In this document: positions 57,013 to 64,000 of the stretch, piece by piece | Layout: every line of letters starts with the position of its first letter | Numbering within the stretch: the first letter of the stretch is position 1 | Assembly: GCA_036378675.1 (NCBI GenBank) | Contig: DASUWA010000045.1 | Location: 1 to 64,000 of the forward strand | Length of the DNA: 64,000 nt | Direction: 5' to 3' | From: Acidimicrobiales bacterium | Lineage (GTDB): Bacteria > Actinomycetota > Acidimicrobiia > Acidimicrobiales > Palsa-688 | Notes under the pieces: generated by a model | The model's input: only the letters and a program-made list of their open reading frames with translations | Told to the model about the DNA's origin: nothing | Database searches by the model: none | Program-made: the position numbers and the translations under genes

Positions 57013-57810
57013 TCAGCCATGGCGGACCAGCTGCCGGGATCGCTTCGAGCGCCTGAGCATGTTGTGCTCGCTGAGGATGTCGAGGTATTGGGACACCAGG
57101 TTGGCTGACATCCCGGTCAGCAGTGGCAGTTCTTCGATGGCGTGTTTGCCGGCGAGGAGCCGGACTCGCTCGAAGCCTTGGATGTAGCGGTCGACCGACG
57201 GTTTGGAATGGTAGGTGCGGCTGGCGATCTCGGGGGTGCTAAGCCCTTGCAGGTAGAGGCGCACGATGGTCGCTTTGTGGGTGGGCCAGCATCCCATGTC
57301 GGCCACATAACCTCGGATGGGCAGCATCTCACCGGCTTTGCGCAACCTTTTCACCGCGGCGGCCACGCCACCGTCGGTGTATCCGGTGACCAGTGACAGA
57401 TCAAGCTGGGACAGCACCCCTCCTTGTTTGTAGGCCTCATGAGCCAGACGGCGGACTCGCCGATCCCGTCGGGCCAGGGCGCCCATTCCTTCGCGGATGG
57501 CCTCGATGTCGTCTTGGGCCACCACGGTCAAGCGCACCGGGACCATCTCGGTGTTCGCCATCGTCCGGCCCTTGCGGGCCCGTTCGGTCGCGGCCGGGCA
57601 GTAGTAGACCAGCTGCCCAGGCTCGAGCTGATCGGCTGAGACGAAGTAGTTGCGGACCACGTTGCAGATGTCAGCCACGATCGCCTCGACCACCACCTCG
57701 CCCTTGTCGTAGCCGTACTCGTGCAAGAACTTGTAACGCAACAAGCTGGGCAGGGTCCGACGGGCCAGACGACGGTGCAAGATCTCCGCCCGAGGAGTCG
57801 GGTTGCTCAC
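57013..57810 (-). CDS. DUF1670-type protein, second of a pair
   Basis: 265 residues: LLRYKFLHEYGYDKGEVVVEAIVADICNVV and LEPGQLVYYCPAATERARKGRTMANTEMVPVRLTVV match the DUF1670 N-terminal half. The C-terminal half contains two helix-turn-helix-like segments (GGVLSQLDLSLVTGYTDGGVAAAVKRL and HKATIVRLYLQGLSTPEIASRTYHSKPSVDRYI). This is a predicted nucleic-acid-binding protein without a visible catalytic motif. Its GTG/ATG start overlaps the stop of the preceding gene by four bases. Function unknown; I cannot tell whether it is a regulator or a transposition protein. Confidence 0.7.
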   Translation of the reverse strand: MSNPTPRAEILHRRLARRTLPSLLRYKFLHEYGYDKGEVVVEAIVADICNVVRNYFVSADQLEPGQLVYYCPAATERARKGRTMANTEMVPVRLTVVAQDDIEAIREGMGALARRDRRVRRLAHEAYKQGGVLSQLDLSLVTGYTDGGVAAAVKRLRKAGEMLPIRGYVADMGCWPTHKATIVRLYLQGLSTPEIASRTYHSKPSVDRYIQGFERVRLLAGKHAIEELPLLTGMSANLVSQYLDILSEHNMLRRSKRSRQLVRHG

Positions 57811-58595
57811 CGCCGGCCCCCCTTTTTCGCTCTCACCGGATCCAACAGATCGTTCAACCGCGGCGCGGCCGGGAACTCACGTCGGGCTCGCTCATACAAG
57901 GCGATGTACTCGCTGATCAACGACGCCGACCGCCCCGTCGCCGCCCGGATCTCAGGGATCGACGCCCCCCTCGCGTACAGGGCCGCGATCTGACGGAAGT
58001 CGCCCAGATACCTTCGGATCGCGCCCTCCGAATGGCGGGTCTGCTGCTCAATATCGGTGAACTGCAACCCCCACAGATAAAGCTGCACCACCCGCGCCTT
58101 GTGCGACACCCCCGGGCCGATGTCACGGATCTGCCCTCTGGTCGGAACCGCCACCCCATCCGCCCGGGACTCCGCCAAATCCCTCTTCACCGTCGCTGTC
58201 GACGAACAAGTCAGAAACGCCAGATCCTCCACCGTCAACAACGCACCCTGAACCTGGGCCTGACGAGCCAGGCGAGCCAGCCGGCTCTGGCGCATCTCCG
58301 CCAAACCACGATCGCGCAACACCTGTTGATCCTCCGGCGCGGCCAACTCCAAAGCCACCTGCACCTTCCGGCAAGCCAAGATCGGCTTGCCCGCCGGCTC
58401 CTCCGACGCCACCGCCAGATAACACAACTCCCCAGGACGCAACGCCACACGGCCAAAGTCCGCGAAGTAGCGCGCCATCTGCTCGTAATGAGCACAAGCC
58501 AACACCGGCGTCATATTGAAGTCCTCGCAAATGCGAGCAACGATCGCCGACTCAGCGTCCTTAGCCGCCAGTCGAGCCGTCCCGTAGGCATCCAT
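57807..58595 (-). CDS. DUF1670-type protein, first of a pair
   Basis: 262 residues, paralogous to the next gene: LRPGELCYLAVASEEPAGKPILACRKVQVALEL, then GALLTVEDLAFLTCSSTATVKRDL, the family motif VPTRGQIRDIGPGVSHKARVVQLYLWGLQ and TRHSEGAIRRYLGDFRQIAALYARG with HTH-like segments. The DIGPGVSHK block is intact here but reads MGCWPTHK in the second copy, so the two have diverged. It starts 34 bases inside the right inverted repeat. Likely acts as a heterodimer with its partner. Confidence 0.72.
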   Translation of the reverse strand: MDAYGTARLAAKDAESAIVARICEDFNMTPVLACAHYEQMARYFADFGRVALRPGELCYLAVASEEPAGKPILACRKVQVALELAAPEDQQVLRDRGLAEMRQSRLARLARQAQVQGALLTVEDLAFLTCSSTATVKRDLAESRADGVAVPTRGQIRDIGPGVSHKARVVQLYLWGLQFTDIEQQTRHSEGAIRRYLGDFRQIAALYARGASIPEIRAATGRSASLISEYIALYERARREFPAAPRLNDLLDPVRAKKGGRR

Positions 58596-58629
58596 GACCC
58601 ACCTCCGAGGTCAAATCACCGCCCACGAC

Positions 58630-58644
58630 AGTACGGCTCATACG
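58630..58644 (-). repeat. Right inverted repeat of the DUF1670 unit
   Basis: Plus-strand AGTACGGCTCATACG, the reverse complement of the left repeat except for one base. It lies upstream of the first DUF1670 gene and may overlap its promoter. Confidence 0.6.
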
Positions 58645-58768
58645 ATCCCAGAGGAGAATCCAGGTAGACCCGCGATCGGAGGCGCCCATATCGGCTCGTC
58701 CAGGTCGCTTCTTCTCCAGGTTCCTCAGGTGGGCTAAACGTAGCCGGATATCTGTAGGGTCTCCTACG

Positions 58769-59497
58769 TCATTCCTCAATCCTGATCGGTGTGATCCGCC
58801 GGAGCGCGTTCGCGTTGACGCCTTCGTCGTAGTGGACGGCGCGCGACGAACGGTGGTCACAGAATTCCGCTAACCCGCGGTACGGCGGCCAGTCGGCAAT
58901 CTCTTCGGGCGTGTATGTAGCGCGCCACTGTACGACGTTGAAGAAGCTCTCATCTCGTTCCACGATAAGGATGCCCTCATCAAGTCGAAAAAGCGGATCC
59001 AAGTCTGTACGCACAGCGTCCAGGACATAGTTGGCTGCCCGCGTCAGCTCGAACGTGAGGTCATGAATGAGCAGCACAATCCAGTCGAATTGACCGACGA
59101 GCTCGTCGTATGCCGACTGCTCGTGCCACTGGTGCTTATAGAACGTATCGATCATCAGGTCGTCGGGCCCGAAGGCTACAAATATTCGATCAACCACCGA
59201 ATTGAGATCGTTTGCCACCAGGCGGAAATTCTGCAGTGCTCTTTCAAGATTCCGCTTAGCTCCGGGCCATACACGTCGAAGGAGCCACTCATGAAGCCCG
59301 CGAAGTCGCCGAAGGTCATCTCGAGCGATCTGTGGTCGTGGAGCTAGTACCCAGGACGTCCAGGCTGACCACGCATCAAGATTCGCCCGCGCAACCCATT
59401 CGTCAACGATCACTGCGTACTGGAGTTCTGCCTCCATATCGGTCCTAACACCCGGATCCAAGGACTCGCGAACCCAGTCGTTATGACCTTCTCGCAT
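58769..59497 (-). pseudogene. C-terminal part of a frameshifted HNH protein
   Basis: 242 residues beginning MREGHNDWVRESLDPGVRTDMEAELQYAVIVDEWV. In intact members of the HNH family that matches the adjacent gene, the domain is followed by an xMKxEHExWVxESL-like helix, which is what this frame gives, so it is the continuation of that gene in another frame (the frame reads RSLKSMREG just before the ATG). The rest is helical with WIVLLIHDLTFELTRAANYVL. It might be made as a separate protein from its own ATG five bases after the HNH stop. Confidence 0.6.
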
Positions 59498-59502
59498 CGA
59501 CT

Positions 59503-59787
59503 TTAGGGATCGACAGTAAAGGTCACCGTGTCCTCATCGATCACCTTATGGTGGTCAGCACAGAGGAGGATCAGGTTGTCGTACTCGTCCCGTTGGTCCA
59601 GCGGAAGGGGGTTGTCACCTCGCGGTCCATCCGGCTTGCGCGAGACGATGTGACACTCGTTGCCGACAGTGGTGGAGCGCGACGTCAGCGTGACTTCGAG
59701 GACGAGCTCTCGTTTGCACTCCGAGTAAGCGCAACGATTCCCCGAACGGCCCCACAGGAGTTTTCGCGTCTGGACGCTGATGCTCAA
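59503..59787 (-). CDS. HNH-endonuclease domain, prematurely ended by a frameshift
   Basis: 94 residues: KLLWGRSGNRCAYSECKREL (CxxxC-type zinc Cys), ECHIVSRKPDGPRGDNPL (HNH first His) and YDNLILLCADHHKVID (LCxxHH). This is the complete HNH nuclease core of a group common in defence islands, normally part of a 250-350-residue protein. The frame stops at TVDP, just before the expected C-terminal region that lies in another frame at 58769-59497. A one-base indel (or sequencing error, or programmed shift) explains it. Confidence 0.75.
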   Translation of the reverse strand: MSISVQTRKLLWGRSGNRCAYSECKRELVLEVTLTSRSTTVGNECHIVSRKPDGPRGDNPLPLDQRDEYDNLILLCADHHKVIDEDTVTFTVDP

Positions 59788-60185
59788 ATCGCTGCTCCTC
59801 CGATGGCCAGGCCTATTGGAAACGCTAGACGAGGGGCAGGCGTTGGAGTCGCTGCTGATCTTGGACCTAGTCGTAAACCTCGATTAGGCCGCCCACGCCA
59901 AGGCCTCGGTCCCCTGGCGCGCCGGGCCGCCCGCGGAATCTGACGATCGAGGAAAGGCTTGGCAAGGGCGTCAGGGCCCTGGGCGGTCAAGCAGAAGCGC
60001 CGAACGGACGCGCCAGAACATTCGATCGATATCCCAGAGTTCGGCCTGGCCGCACCGACGCCGAACGGCACCTAGGTGTGCCTCAAATGGGGGGAACTGA
60101 AGTTGATGGGTACGACTTGTCGGCCTACGCGCCCCAGTTACCCTGAGATCAGGGAGTCTCTCCTGGGCTGTGGAATGATCAGGGT
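59788..60185. other. Intergenic region, no gene seen
   Basis: About 400 bases between the HNH gene promoter side and the MDR gene. Short open frames here are Arg/Pro-rich and lack ribosome-binding sites. It marks the right edge of the accessory block. Confidence 0.4.
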
Positions 60186-61229
60186 GTGAAGGCATGGCTT
60201 GTACACAAATTCGGCGAACCGAATGAGGTGCTCCAGCTCGAGGAGGTGCCCGAACCCAGCCCCGGGCCGGGAGAGCTCCTCGTGCGAGTAGACGCGGTGA
60301 CCCCGAACTTCAATGACGTCGATGGAGTGCGGGGCCGGTATCGAACCGTGAGCCCTCCGCTTCCTTACACGCCGGGAATGGAGGTGCTCGGCATGGTTGA
60401 GGCCGCCGGTGACGGAGCGGAGGCGTGGATCGGCAAGCGTGTCGTCACAGTGCCAACTGGAGCCTTCGGGGGCTACGCGGAACTTGCGGTGGGTATGGCC
60501 TCGATGACCTTTGAAATGCCGCCGGCGGAACAACTCCCAAACGCTCCTGCGGCGGCCGTTTACTTCCCCTTCCATCTCTCCTGGCTGGCTCTACACGAGC
60601 GCGGCAAGTTGCAATCCGGGGAGACAGTGCTCATTCACGCGGGCGCAGGCGGAGTCGGCTCCGCCGCTATACAGCTGGCGGTGTTCGGCGGCGCCAGGGT
60701 GATCGCGACAGCGGGTTCGGAGAAGAAGCTCGAACTGTGCCGTTCTCTTGGCGCGGAGGTCGCGATTAACTACTCGGAGACCGACTTCGTCGAGTCGGTG
60801 CTCCAGGTCACGGACGGACGTGGTGTCGAGGTGGCGTTCGATTCGGTGGGCGGGGATGTGACCACCAAGACGTTCAACTGCATGGCGTTCAACGGTCGCC
60901 ACTTGTTGGTCGGCTTTGCGTCTGGGATCGAAGCCGAGGATCAAGGGATCGTCCCGAGGCCTGTTCTGTTCGGCAACTTCTCGCTTTGCGGCGTGTGCCA
61001 CGCGTATGCCGATGACCCCATCGAGCTGAAGCGGGCCACGAATTTCAACTTTCCGTCGCATGCCGACGGCGTGCGGCTCCACACCGCGGTCCTGGAGCTC
61101 GTCCTCGATGGAAAGCTGAGGCCGGTCATCGGGGAGGAAATTGGGTTCGGCGAATTGCCGGCCGGGCTGCAACGGATGGCCGACCGTCAGACCATCGGTC
61201 GAACCGTTGTCCATGTCGCAAGTGAGTGA
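60186..61229 (+). CDS. Zinc-independent quinone-oxidoreductase-like MDR protein
   Basis: 347 residues of the medium-chain dehydrogenase family: a GroES-like N-terminal domain (LLVRVDAVTPNFNDVDGVRGRY, PYTPGMEVLGMVEAAG) and a Rossmann domain with the NADPH-binding loop HAGAGGVGSAAIQLA and LGAEVAINY. It lacks the structural and catalytic zinc ligands and so resembles NADPH:quinone reductases or enoyl reductases. GTG start. Single gene with the TetR gene convergent downstream. Confidence 0.87.
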   Translation: MKAWLVHKFGEPNEVLQLEEVPEPSPGPGELLVRVDAVTPNFNDVDGVRGRYRTVSPPLPYTPGMEVLGMVEAAGDGAEAWIGKRVVTVPTGAFGGYAELAVGMASMTFEMPPAEQLPNAPAAAVYFPFHLSWLALHERGKLQSGETVLIHAGAGGVGSAAIQLAVFGGARVIATAGSEKKLELCRSLGAEVAINYSETDFVESVLQVTDGRGVEVAFDSVGGDVTTKTFNCMAFNGRHLLVGFASGIEAEDQGIVPRPVLFGNFSLCGVCHAYADDPIELKRATNFNFPSHADGVRLHTAVLELVLDGKLRPVIGEEIGFGELPAGLQRMADRQTIGRTVVHVASE

Positions 61230-61392
61230 GGCTGGCTGGTGCTACCTCTCAAGCGCCGAACGACGAGGTATGAGCGGAACGATACTGAGCGACCCCCAGG
61301 CCTGCTTTTAATCGACCGCCGAACGCGCGCTCGAGAACTCGGACGCCCAGCGTGCTTCGCAGACGGAGAACGCACTACTGCGCGCCTTGTCC

Positions 61393-61998
61393 TCAACGAC
61401 CCGATTGTGATTTGCGCCGAGCAGTTTCTGTGCTCGAGTCAGCGGCTACCGGTTCGCGTTCCCGAGAGAGGAGCTTCTCGAGGGCGAATTGGATCGTGCG
61501 ATGGCGCTGATTCCTCGGCAGGCCCATGCGGATCGTGCCCTCGACGGTGGCGAGAAAGGCGGTGGCGGACAGATCAAGCTGGTCGGACGGAACATTGCCT
61601 TCGATCGCGTGGATAACTAGGTGTCGCAGGAGGCGATCGAGTTCACGGTCGAAGTCGGCTGCGGCGGCTGTGTGTTTAGCCCGCTCGCGAAGCTCAGCCC
61701 GCAGGGAGGCCAACTCATACATTTGGTCTGTGGTCCATAGCACCTGGCTGACCAGCCCGCGCCCGGGAGAGGGTTTCTTGGTTGCCAGCTCGGCCAGCAT
61801 CTGCCTTAGCACGGCAACAAACAAGTCGTCTTTGGAGGGGAAGTACCAATAGATCGAGTTCTGTGCCAAGCCGAGCTCGCGGGCAATGCCCGCCACCGAC
61901 ATGTTGTGGTAGCCGCCAGATACCAGTCGTTTCTGAGCCGACGCCAGGATCTCGTCCATCTTGGCTTGGCGGTCGATTCGGGTTCTGGCCAGCGGCAT
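61393..61998 (-). CDS. TetR-family transcription regulator
   Basis: 201 residues. The N-terminal HTH reads RQAKMDEILASAQKRLVSGGYHNMSVAGIARELGLAQNSIYWYFPSKDDLFVAVL. The C-terminal ligand domain is helical and ends in a polar tail. The start ATG (MPLARTR) has GAGGAG upstream; further upstream codons are unlike the family. It is divergent from a DinB-fold gene, with a perfect inverted repeat between them that is probably its operator, so it should repress that gene and itself. Confidence 0.85.
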   Translation of the reverse strand: MPLARTRIDRQAKMDEILASAQKRLVSGGYHNMSVAGIARELGLAQNSIYWYFPSKDDLFVAVLRQMLAELATKKPSPGRGLVSQVLWTTDQMYELASLRAELRERAKHTAAAADFDRELDRLLRHLVIHAIEGNVPSDQLDLSATAFLATVEGTIRMGLPRNQRHRTIQFALEKLLSREREPVAADSSTETARRKSQSGR

Positions 61999-62010
61999 CC
62001 ACGGCTCCTC

Positions 62011-62060
62011 TTGACTGGCTCTCAAGCTCGACTCTACACTCTCGTCATAGCTTGAGAGCC
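62011..62060. promoter_or_regulatory. Divergent promoter with perfect 12-bp inverted repeat (TetR operator)
   Basis: GGCTCTCAAGCT (62017-62028) and AGCTTGAGAGCC (62049-62060) are exact reverse complements 20 bases apart. On the plus strand TTGACT (62011-62016) and TACACT (62035-62040) form a -35/-10 pair with an 18-base spacer that overlaps the first arm. Binding there would block the promoter of the DinB-fold gene. Confidence 0.7.
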
Positions 62061-62076
62061 TTTCAAGGAGGTCGCA

Positions 62077-62739
62077 GTGGACCTGAACGAGCTGCGCCGA
62101 GACGAACGAATCGAGTTGCTGCGAACCCTCGGTGATGTCGGCGCTAACGCGCCAACGTTGTGCGTTGGCTGGTCGGCCGCAGACCTCGCCGCGCATCTGG
62201 TGGCCTCGGAGCGCTACGCGGGAGTGCCGCTGGCGATCAGCTACCCCCTAAGGGGCGTGCTACCCAGCAGAGTCGTGGTCGCCGGCATGCGCTCGTTGCA
62301 GAAGGTAAGCCAGCGCCAACTCGTTCGCGCCAAAGCTCATGGTTGGTCCTGGCTACTTGAGCGGCTCGCCGCTGGTCCACCCGCCACATTTCGTTGGGGA
62401 TCGATAGGGCTGGTCCGGTTAGTGGAGGAATGGATTCATCACGAAGACATCCGCCGGGCGAACAATGCGCGGACACGCCAACCCTCTCCTGATCTCGACG
62501 AAGCACTCTGGGAAGCCGCGACACTCCTCACCGGTTTCGCCGAGTTTCGGCCGGGTCGCGACGGCATCGAAGCTGTCCTCCCCGACGGTCGCACCAGGCG
62601 CATCGGTGACATCAGCAGAGCCCGTGTCGAAGGGACACCGGGAGAGATACTGCTGTTTGTGGCCGGACGCGTAACTGTCGCCCAAGTGAACGTCACCGGC
62701 GATCTAGCAAACATCGCAGGGCTGAACCTAGCCGTATAG
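62077..62739 (+). CDS. Maleylpyruvate-isomerase/DinB-fold protein
   Basis: 220 residues of the MDMPI N-terminal (DinB-like four-helix) family: LCVGWSAADLAAHLVASERYAG and RLVEEWIHHEDIRRANNART, whose histidines bind a divalent metal. The C-terminal third is a small beta domain (GIEAVLPDGRTRRIGD, GTPGEILLFVAGR). Such proteins are often thiol (mycothiol)-dependent transferases. GTG start with AAGGAGG upstream. The upstream operator suggests induction by a ligand of the TetR protein. Confidence 0.82.
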   Translation: MDLNELRRDERIELLRTLGDVGANAPTLCVGWSAADLAAHLVASERYAGVPLAISYPLRGVLPSRVVVAGMRSLQKVSQRQLVRAKAHGWSWLLERLAAGPPATFRWGSIGLVRLVEEWIHHEDIRRANNARTRQPSPDLDEALWEAATLLTGFAEFRPGRDGIEAVLPDGRTRRIGDISRARVEGTPGEILLFVAGRVTVAQVNVTGDLANIAGLNLAV

Positions 62740-62770
62740 CAGCGAATAGCTCACGATTCGCCAGCCAGGG

Positions 62771-63334
62771 CTATTGGAGGCTGGTGGCGGTTGCTGGTGC
62801 GATGCGCGGATCGGAAGGGCTGTGCGTGTTCAGTCCGCCGAGGTGTGATCGCTCGGGTTGTTCGGCTGGCGGCTGGTGGTTGTTGTGGGTGTAGGTGGCC
62901 ACGAGCAGGCCGATGACAGCGATCACTGTGCCGGTGCCCTCCGCCCAGGCTGAGGTGAGCTTCCCGGGGGAGACCCACGTGGGTTCGTACATGTTTGGCA
63001 GCGGCCCAAGTGCGCCAATGTCGACGTAGCGATATAGCATCACAGCCCCGAAGGCGCTGGCGGCGACCAGCAACGCGGCCGCCCACGGAATGCGCCGCCT
63101 TGGTCGCACGAGCAGGGCGAGTCCGACCGCGACGGCAAGAGCGGCTTCGACTCGGAACAGGGTTCCTTGGCTGATAGTCGAGGACTTGACGGAGTCGTAG
63201 AAGCCGGCGTCATGGAAGTGCACGTAGGCGTCGACGCCCAGCGTTGCCGCGGCGGCCACGGCGAGGACCCGTTGGGCTATCACGATCGGAGGCCATCGCC
63301 GAAGATCTCCAATGGCGCCATTACCCCTACCCAT
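62771..63334 (-). CDS. Four-helix membrane protein of unknown function
   Basis: 187 residues with hydrophobic segments at about 18-38, 65-80, 87-108 and 138-152. HFHDAGFYD and GPLPNMYEPTWVSPGK lie in loops; the C-terminal tail is Pro/Thr/Ser-rich. I do not recognise the family. It overlaps the stop of the lipoprotein gene upstream by eight bases, so the pair is co-expressed. Confidence 0.68.
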   Translation of the reverse strand: MGRGNGAIGDLRRWPPIVIAQRVLAVAAAATLGVDAYVHFHDAGFYDSVKSSTISQGTLFRVEAALAVAVGLALLVRPRRRIPWAAALLVAASAFGAVMLYRYVDIGALGPLPNMYEPTWVSPGKLTSAWAEGTGTVIAVIGLLVATYTHNNHQPPAEQPERSHLGGLNTHSPSDPRIAPATATSLQ

Positions 63335-63890
63335 TAGCTTCTAGTTTCTGGCCGGCTGGGGTTAGGACATCCCATCCGCCGCCGAAGTTCTGCAGCCCCT
63401 GGCCCGTGGTGTCGCCCGGCTTGCTGTCGCCGACGAAGTAGTAGAGCGGGTGTCCGGCGTAGGTCACCTGTGTCTTGCCGTCCCTCCGCAGGGTCGTTCC
63501 GACCAACGTTTGATTCGCGCCCCCACCCGCAGTGAGCTGGCCAGCAGCGGCGGTCACCGGCGGCCAGGCAGACGCACACGCGCCGTAACACGACGACACC
63601 GGGCCGGCGTCCTTTTCGAACAGGTACACCGTTCGGCCCCGTCTGTCAGTAAGCACCGTCCCAACCGAGGTATGTCCGGCCATGACCGCGACCCCCGCGG
63701 TCGGTGCAGGTGCGTTGGGTGCCGGTGCGGAAGTCGCCGTACTCGGAGCGGCGGACCTACCGGGGGAGCTGCCGCTAGCGGACGAGCATCCGACCGCCAG
63801 TAGGGCAACGGCGGCGGCCGCGACCGGTCCGACCACCGCCCAACGGGCTTTCTTCCCGGGGTTGCGTGATCGGTCGCGCGCGTTCGGCAT
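63327..63890 (-). CDS. COG4315-type secreted lipoprotein
   Basis: 187 residues with a signal and lipobox (LLAVGCSSA, Cys lipid site). A Ser/Ala/Pro linker follows, then two repeats of the Lipoprotein_15 type: TDRRGRTVYLFEKDAGPVSSCYGACASAWPPV and RRDGKTQVTYAGHPLYYFVGD. These domains are of unknown function, possibly redox- or metal-linked because of the Cys pair. First gene of the membrane operon. The window ends about 110 bases upstream, with no other gene visible there. Confidence 0.85.
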   Translation of the reverse strand: MPNARDRSRNPGKKARWAVVGPVAAAAVALLAVGCSSASGSSPGRSAAPSTATSAPAPNAPAPTAGVAVMAGHTSVGTVLTDRRGRTVYLFEKDAGPVSSCYGACASAWPPVTAAAGQLTAGGGANQTLVGTTLRRDGKTQVTYAGHPLYYFVGDSKPGDTTGQGLQNFGGGWDVLTPAGQKLEANG

Positions 63891-64000
63891 AGTTGATGTA
63901 CTCCTTCGTGTCCGTCGAGGGGAACGGAAAAACCGAATCAGTTACGGGCGTTCATACGACGATGCACTACGAATGGTTTGCTCGCTCAGCCTGATTTCGT

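Larger units (their letters stand above)
56830..58644. mobile_element. Candidate mobile unit: two DUF1670 genes within inverted repeats
   Basis: CGTATGAGCCGCACT at 56830-56844 is matched in inverted orientation at 58630-58644 with one mismatch, and weaker complementarity (TCGTG) continues inwards. The 1.8 kb between contains two overlapping DUF1670-type genes on the minus strand and a folded region at the left end. I find no target-site duplication. The unit is wedged between the TIR and HNH genes. No known transposase is present. Confidence 0.5.

Noticed and set aside
57393-58667. 424-codon plus-strand frame over the DUF1670 pair
   Set aside because: Arg/Pro/His-rich antisense shadow; both DUF1670 genes have coherent family motifs and a 4-base overlap on the other strand.
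59784-60071. 95-codon minus-strand gene before the HNH gene
   Set aside because: Low-complexity Arg/Pro/Ala composition, no ribosome-binding site and no family signal.

Overview
The window looks like a chromosomal segment of a high-GC actinobacterium. The signs are a WhiB-family regulator, an actinobacterial-type LexA/SOS box, an encapsulin with a DyP peroxidase cargo, many GTG/TTG starts, likely leaderless transcripts, and a maleylpyruvate-isomerase/DinB-fold protein of the kind common in mycothiol-using bacteria. Several families fit class Acidimicrobiia, but this is inferred from gene content, not from a marker gene. Three complete tRNA genes are present (Arg-CCT, Val-TAC, probable Ile2-CAT).

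1-8.3 kb: a short CDS tail, then a copy of the 5' half of tRNA-Arg(CCT) that breaks off in the anticodon loop. Next comes a surface-polysaccharide neighbourhood: a secreted GH26-like hydrolase, a cellulose-synthase-like GT2, a polyprenol-phosphate glycosyltransferase fused to a GT39/ArnT-like membrane half, a GH5 glycosidase and a secreted lysyl-oxidase-like protein. 8.2-9.1 kb: a decayed VapBC pair. 8.9-19.2 kb: a six-gene minus-strand operon of circularly permuted ATP-grasp, alpha-E, transglutaminase, DUF2126 and zinc-metallopeptidase proteins, the conserved but functionally unsolved amidoligase/transglutaminase system. 19.5-23.1 kb: a broken SRPBCC gene, an acyl-CoA carboxylase carboxyltransferase, a Phd/PIN toxin-antitoxin pair and the intact tRNA-Arg.

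23-34.8 kb: a secreted ScyD/ScyE-like propeller protein, a thioesterase and a TIM-barrel protein, the DyP-encapsulin operon, a DUF222-like remnant behind a LexA box, a MazF-like toxin with an unusual partner, WhiB, a DUF523 protein, an inositol-monophosphatase-like enzyme and several unassigned proteins. 34.8-41 kb: phenylalanine/tyrosine catabolism (phhA, an Lrp/AsnC regulator, hppD, hmgA) followed by a DUF6065-like protein and an MFS transporter. 41-51 kb: a GGDEF-EAL protein with an altered EAL loop, a subtilase with 22 tandem WNGNS-type repeats, a PLP-dependent decarboxylase, DUF3565 and a secreted GH92 mannosidase.

51.2-59.8 kb is the accessory heart of the window and resembles an antiphage defence island. 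It holds a DUF4062-STAND NTPase overlapping an unrecognised partner gene, an AbiV-type protein, a membrane-anchored TIR protein and an HNH nuclease split by a frameshift. Between the TIR gene and the HNH gene lies a 1.8 kb unit in which two paralogous DUF1670-type genes sit inside imperfect inverted repeats, with a strongly folded region next to one repeat. This is my best candidate for an undescribed mobile or defence-related element.

60-64 kb returns to ordinary genes: a quinone-oxidoreductase-like MDR enzyme, a TetR regulator with a perfect 12-bp inverted repeat in its divergent promoter, a DinB-fold protein, a membrane protein and a COG4315 lipoprotein.
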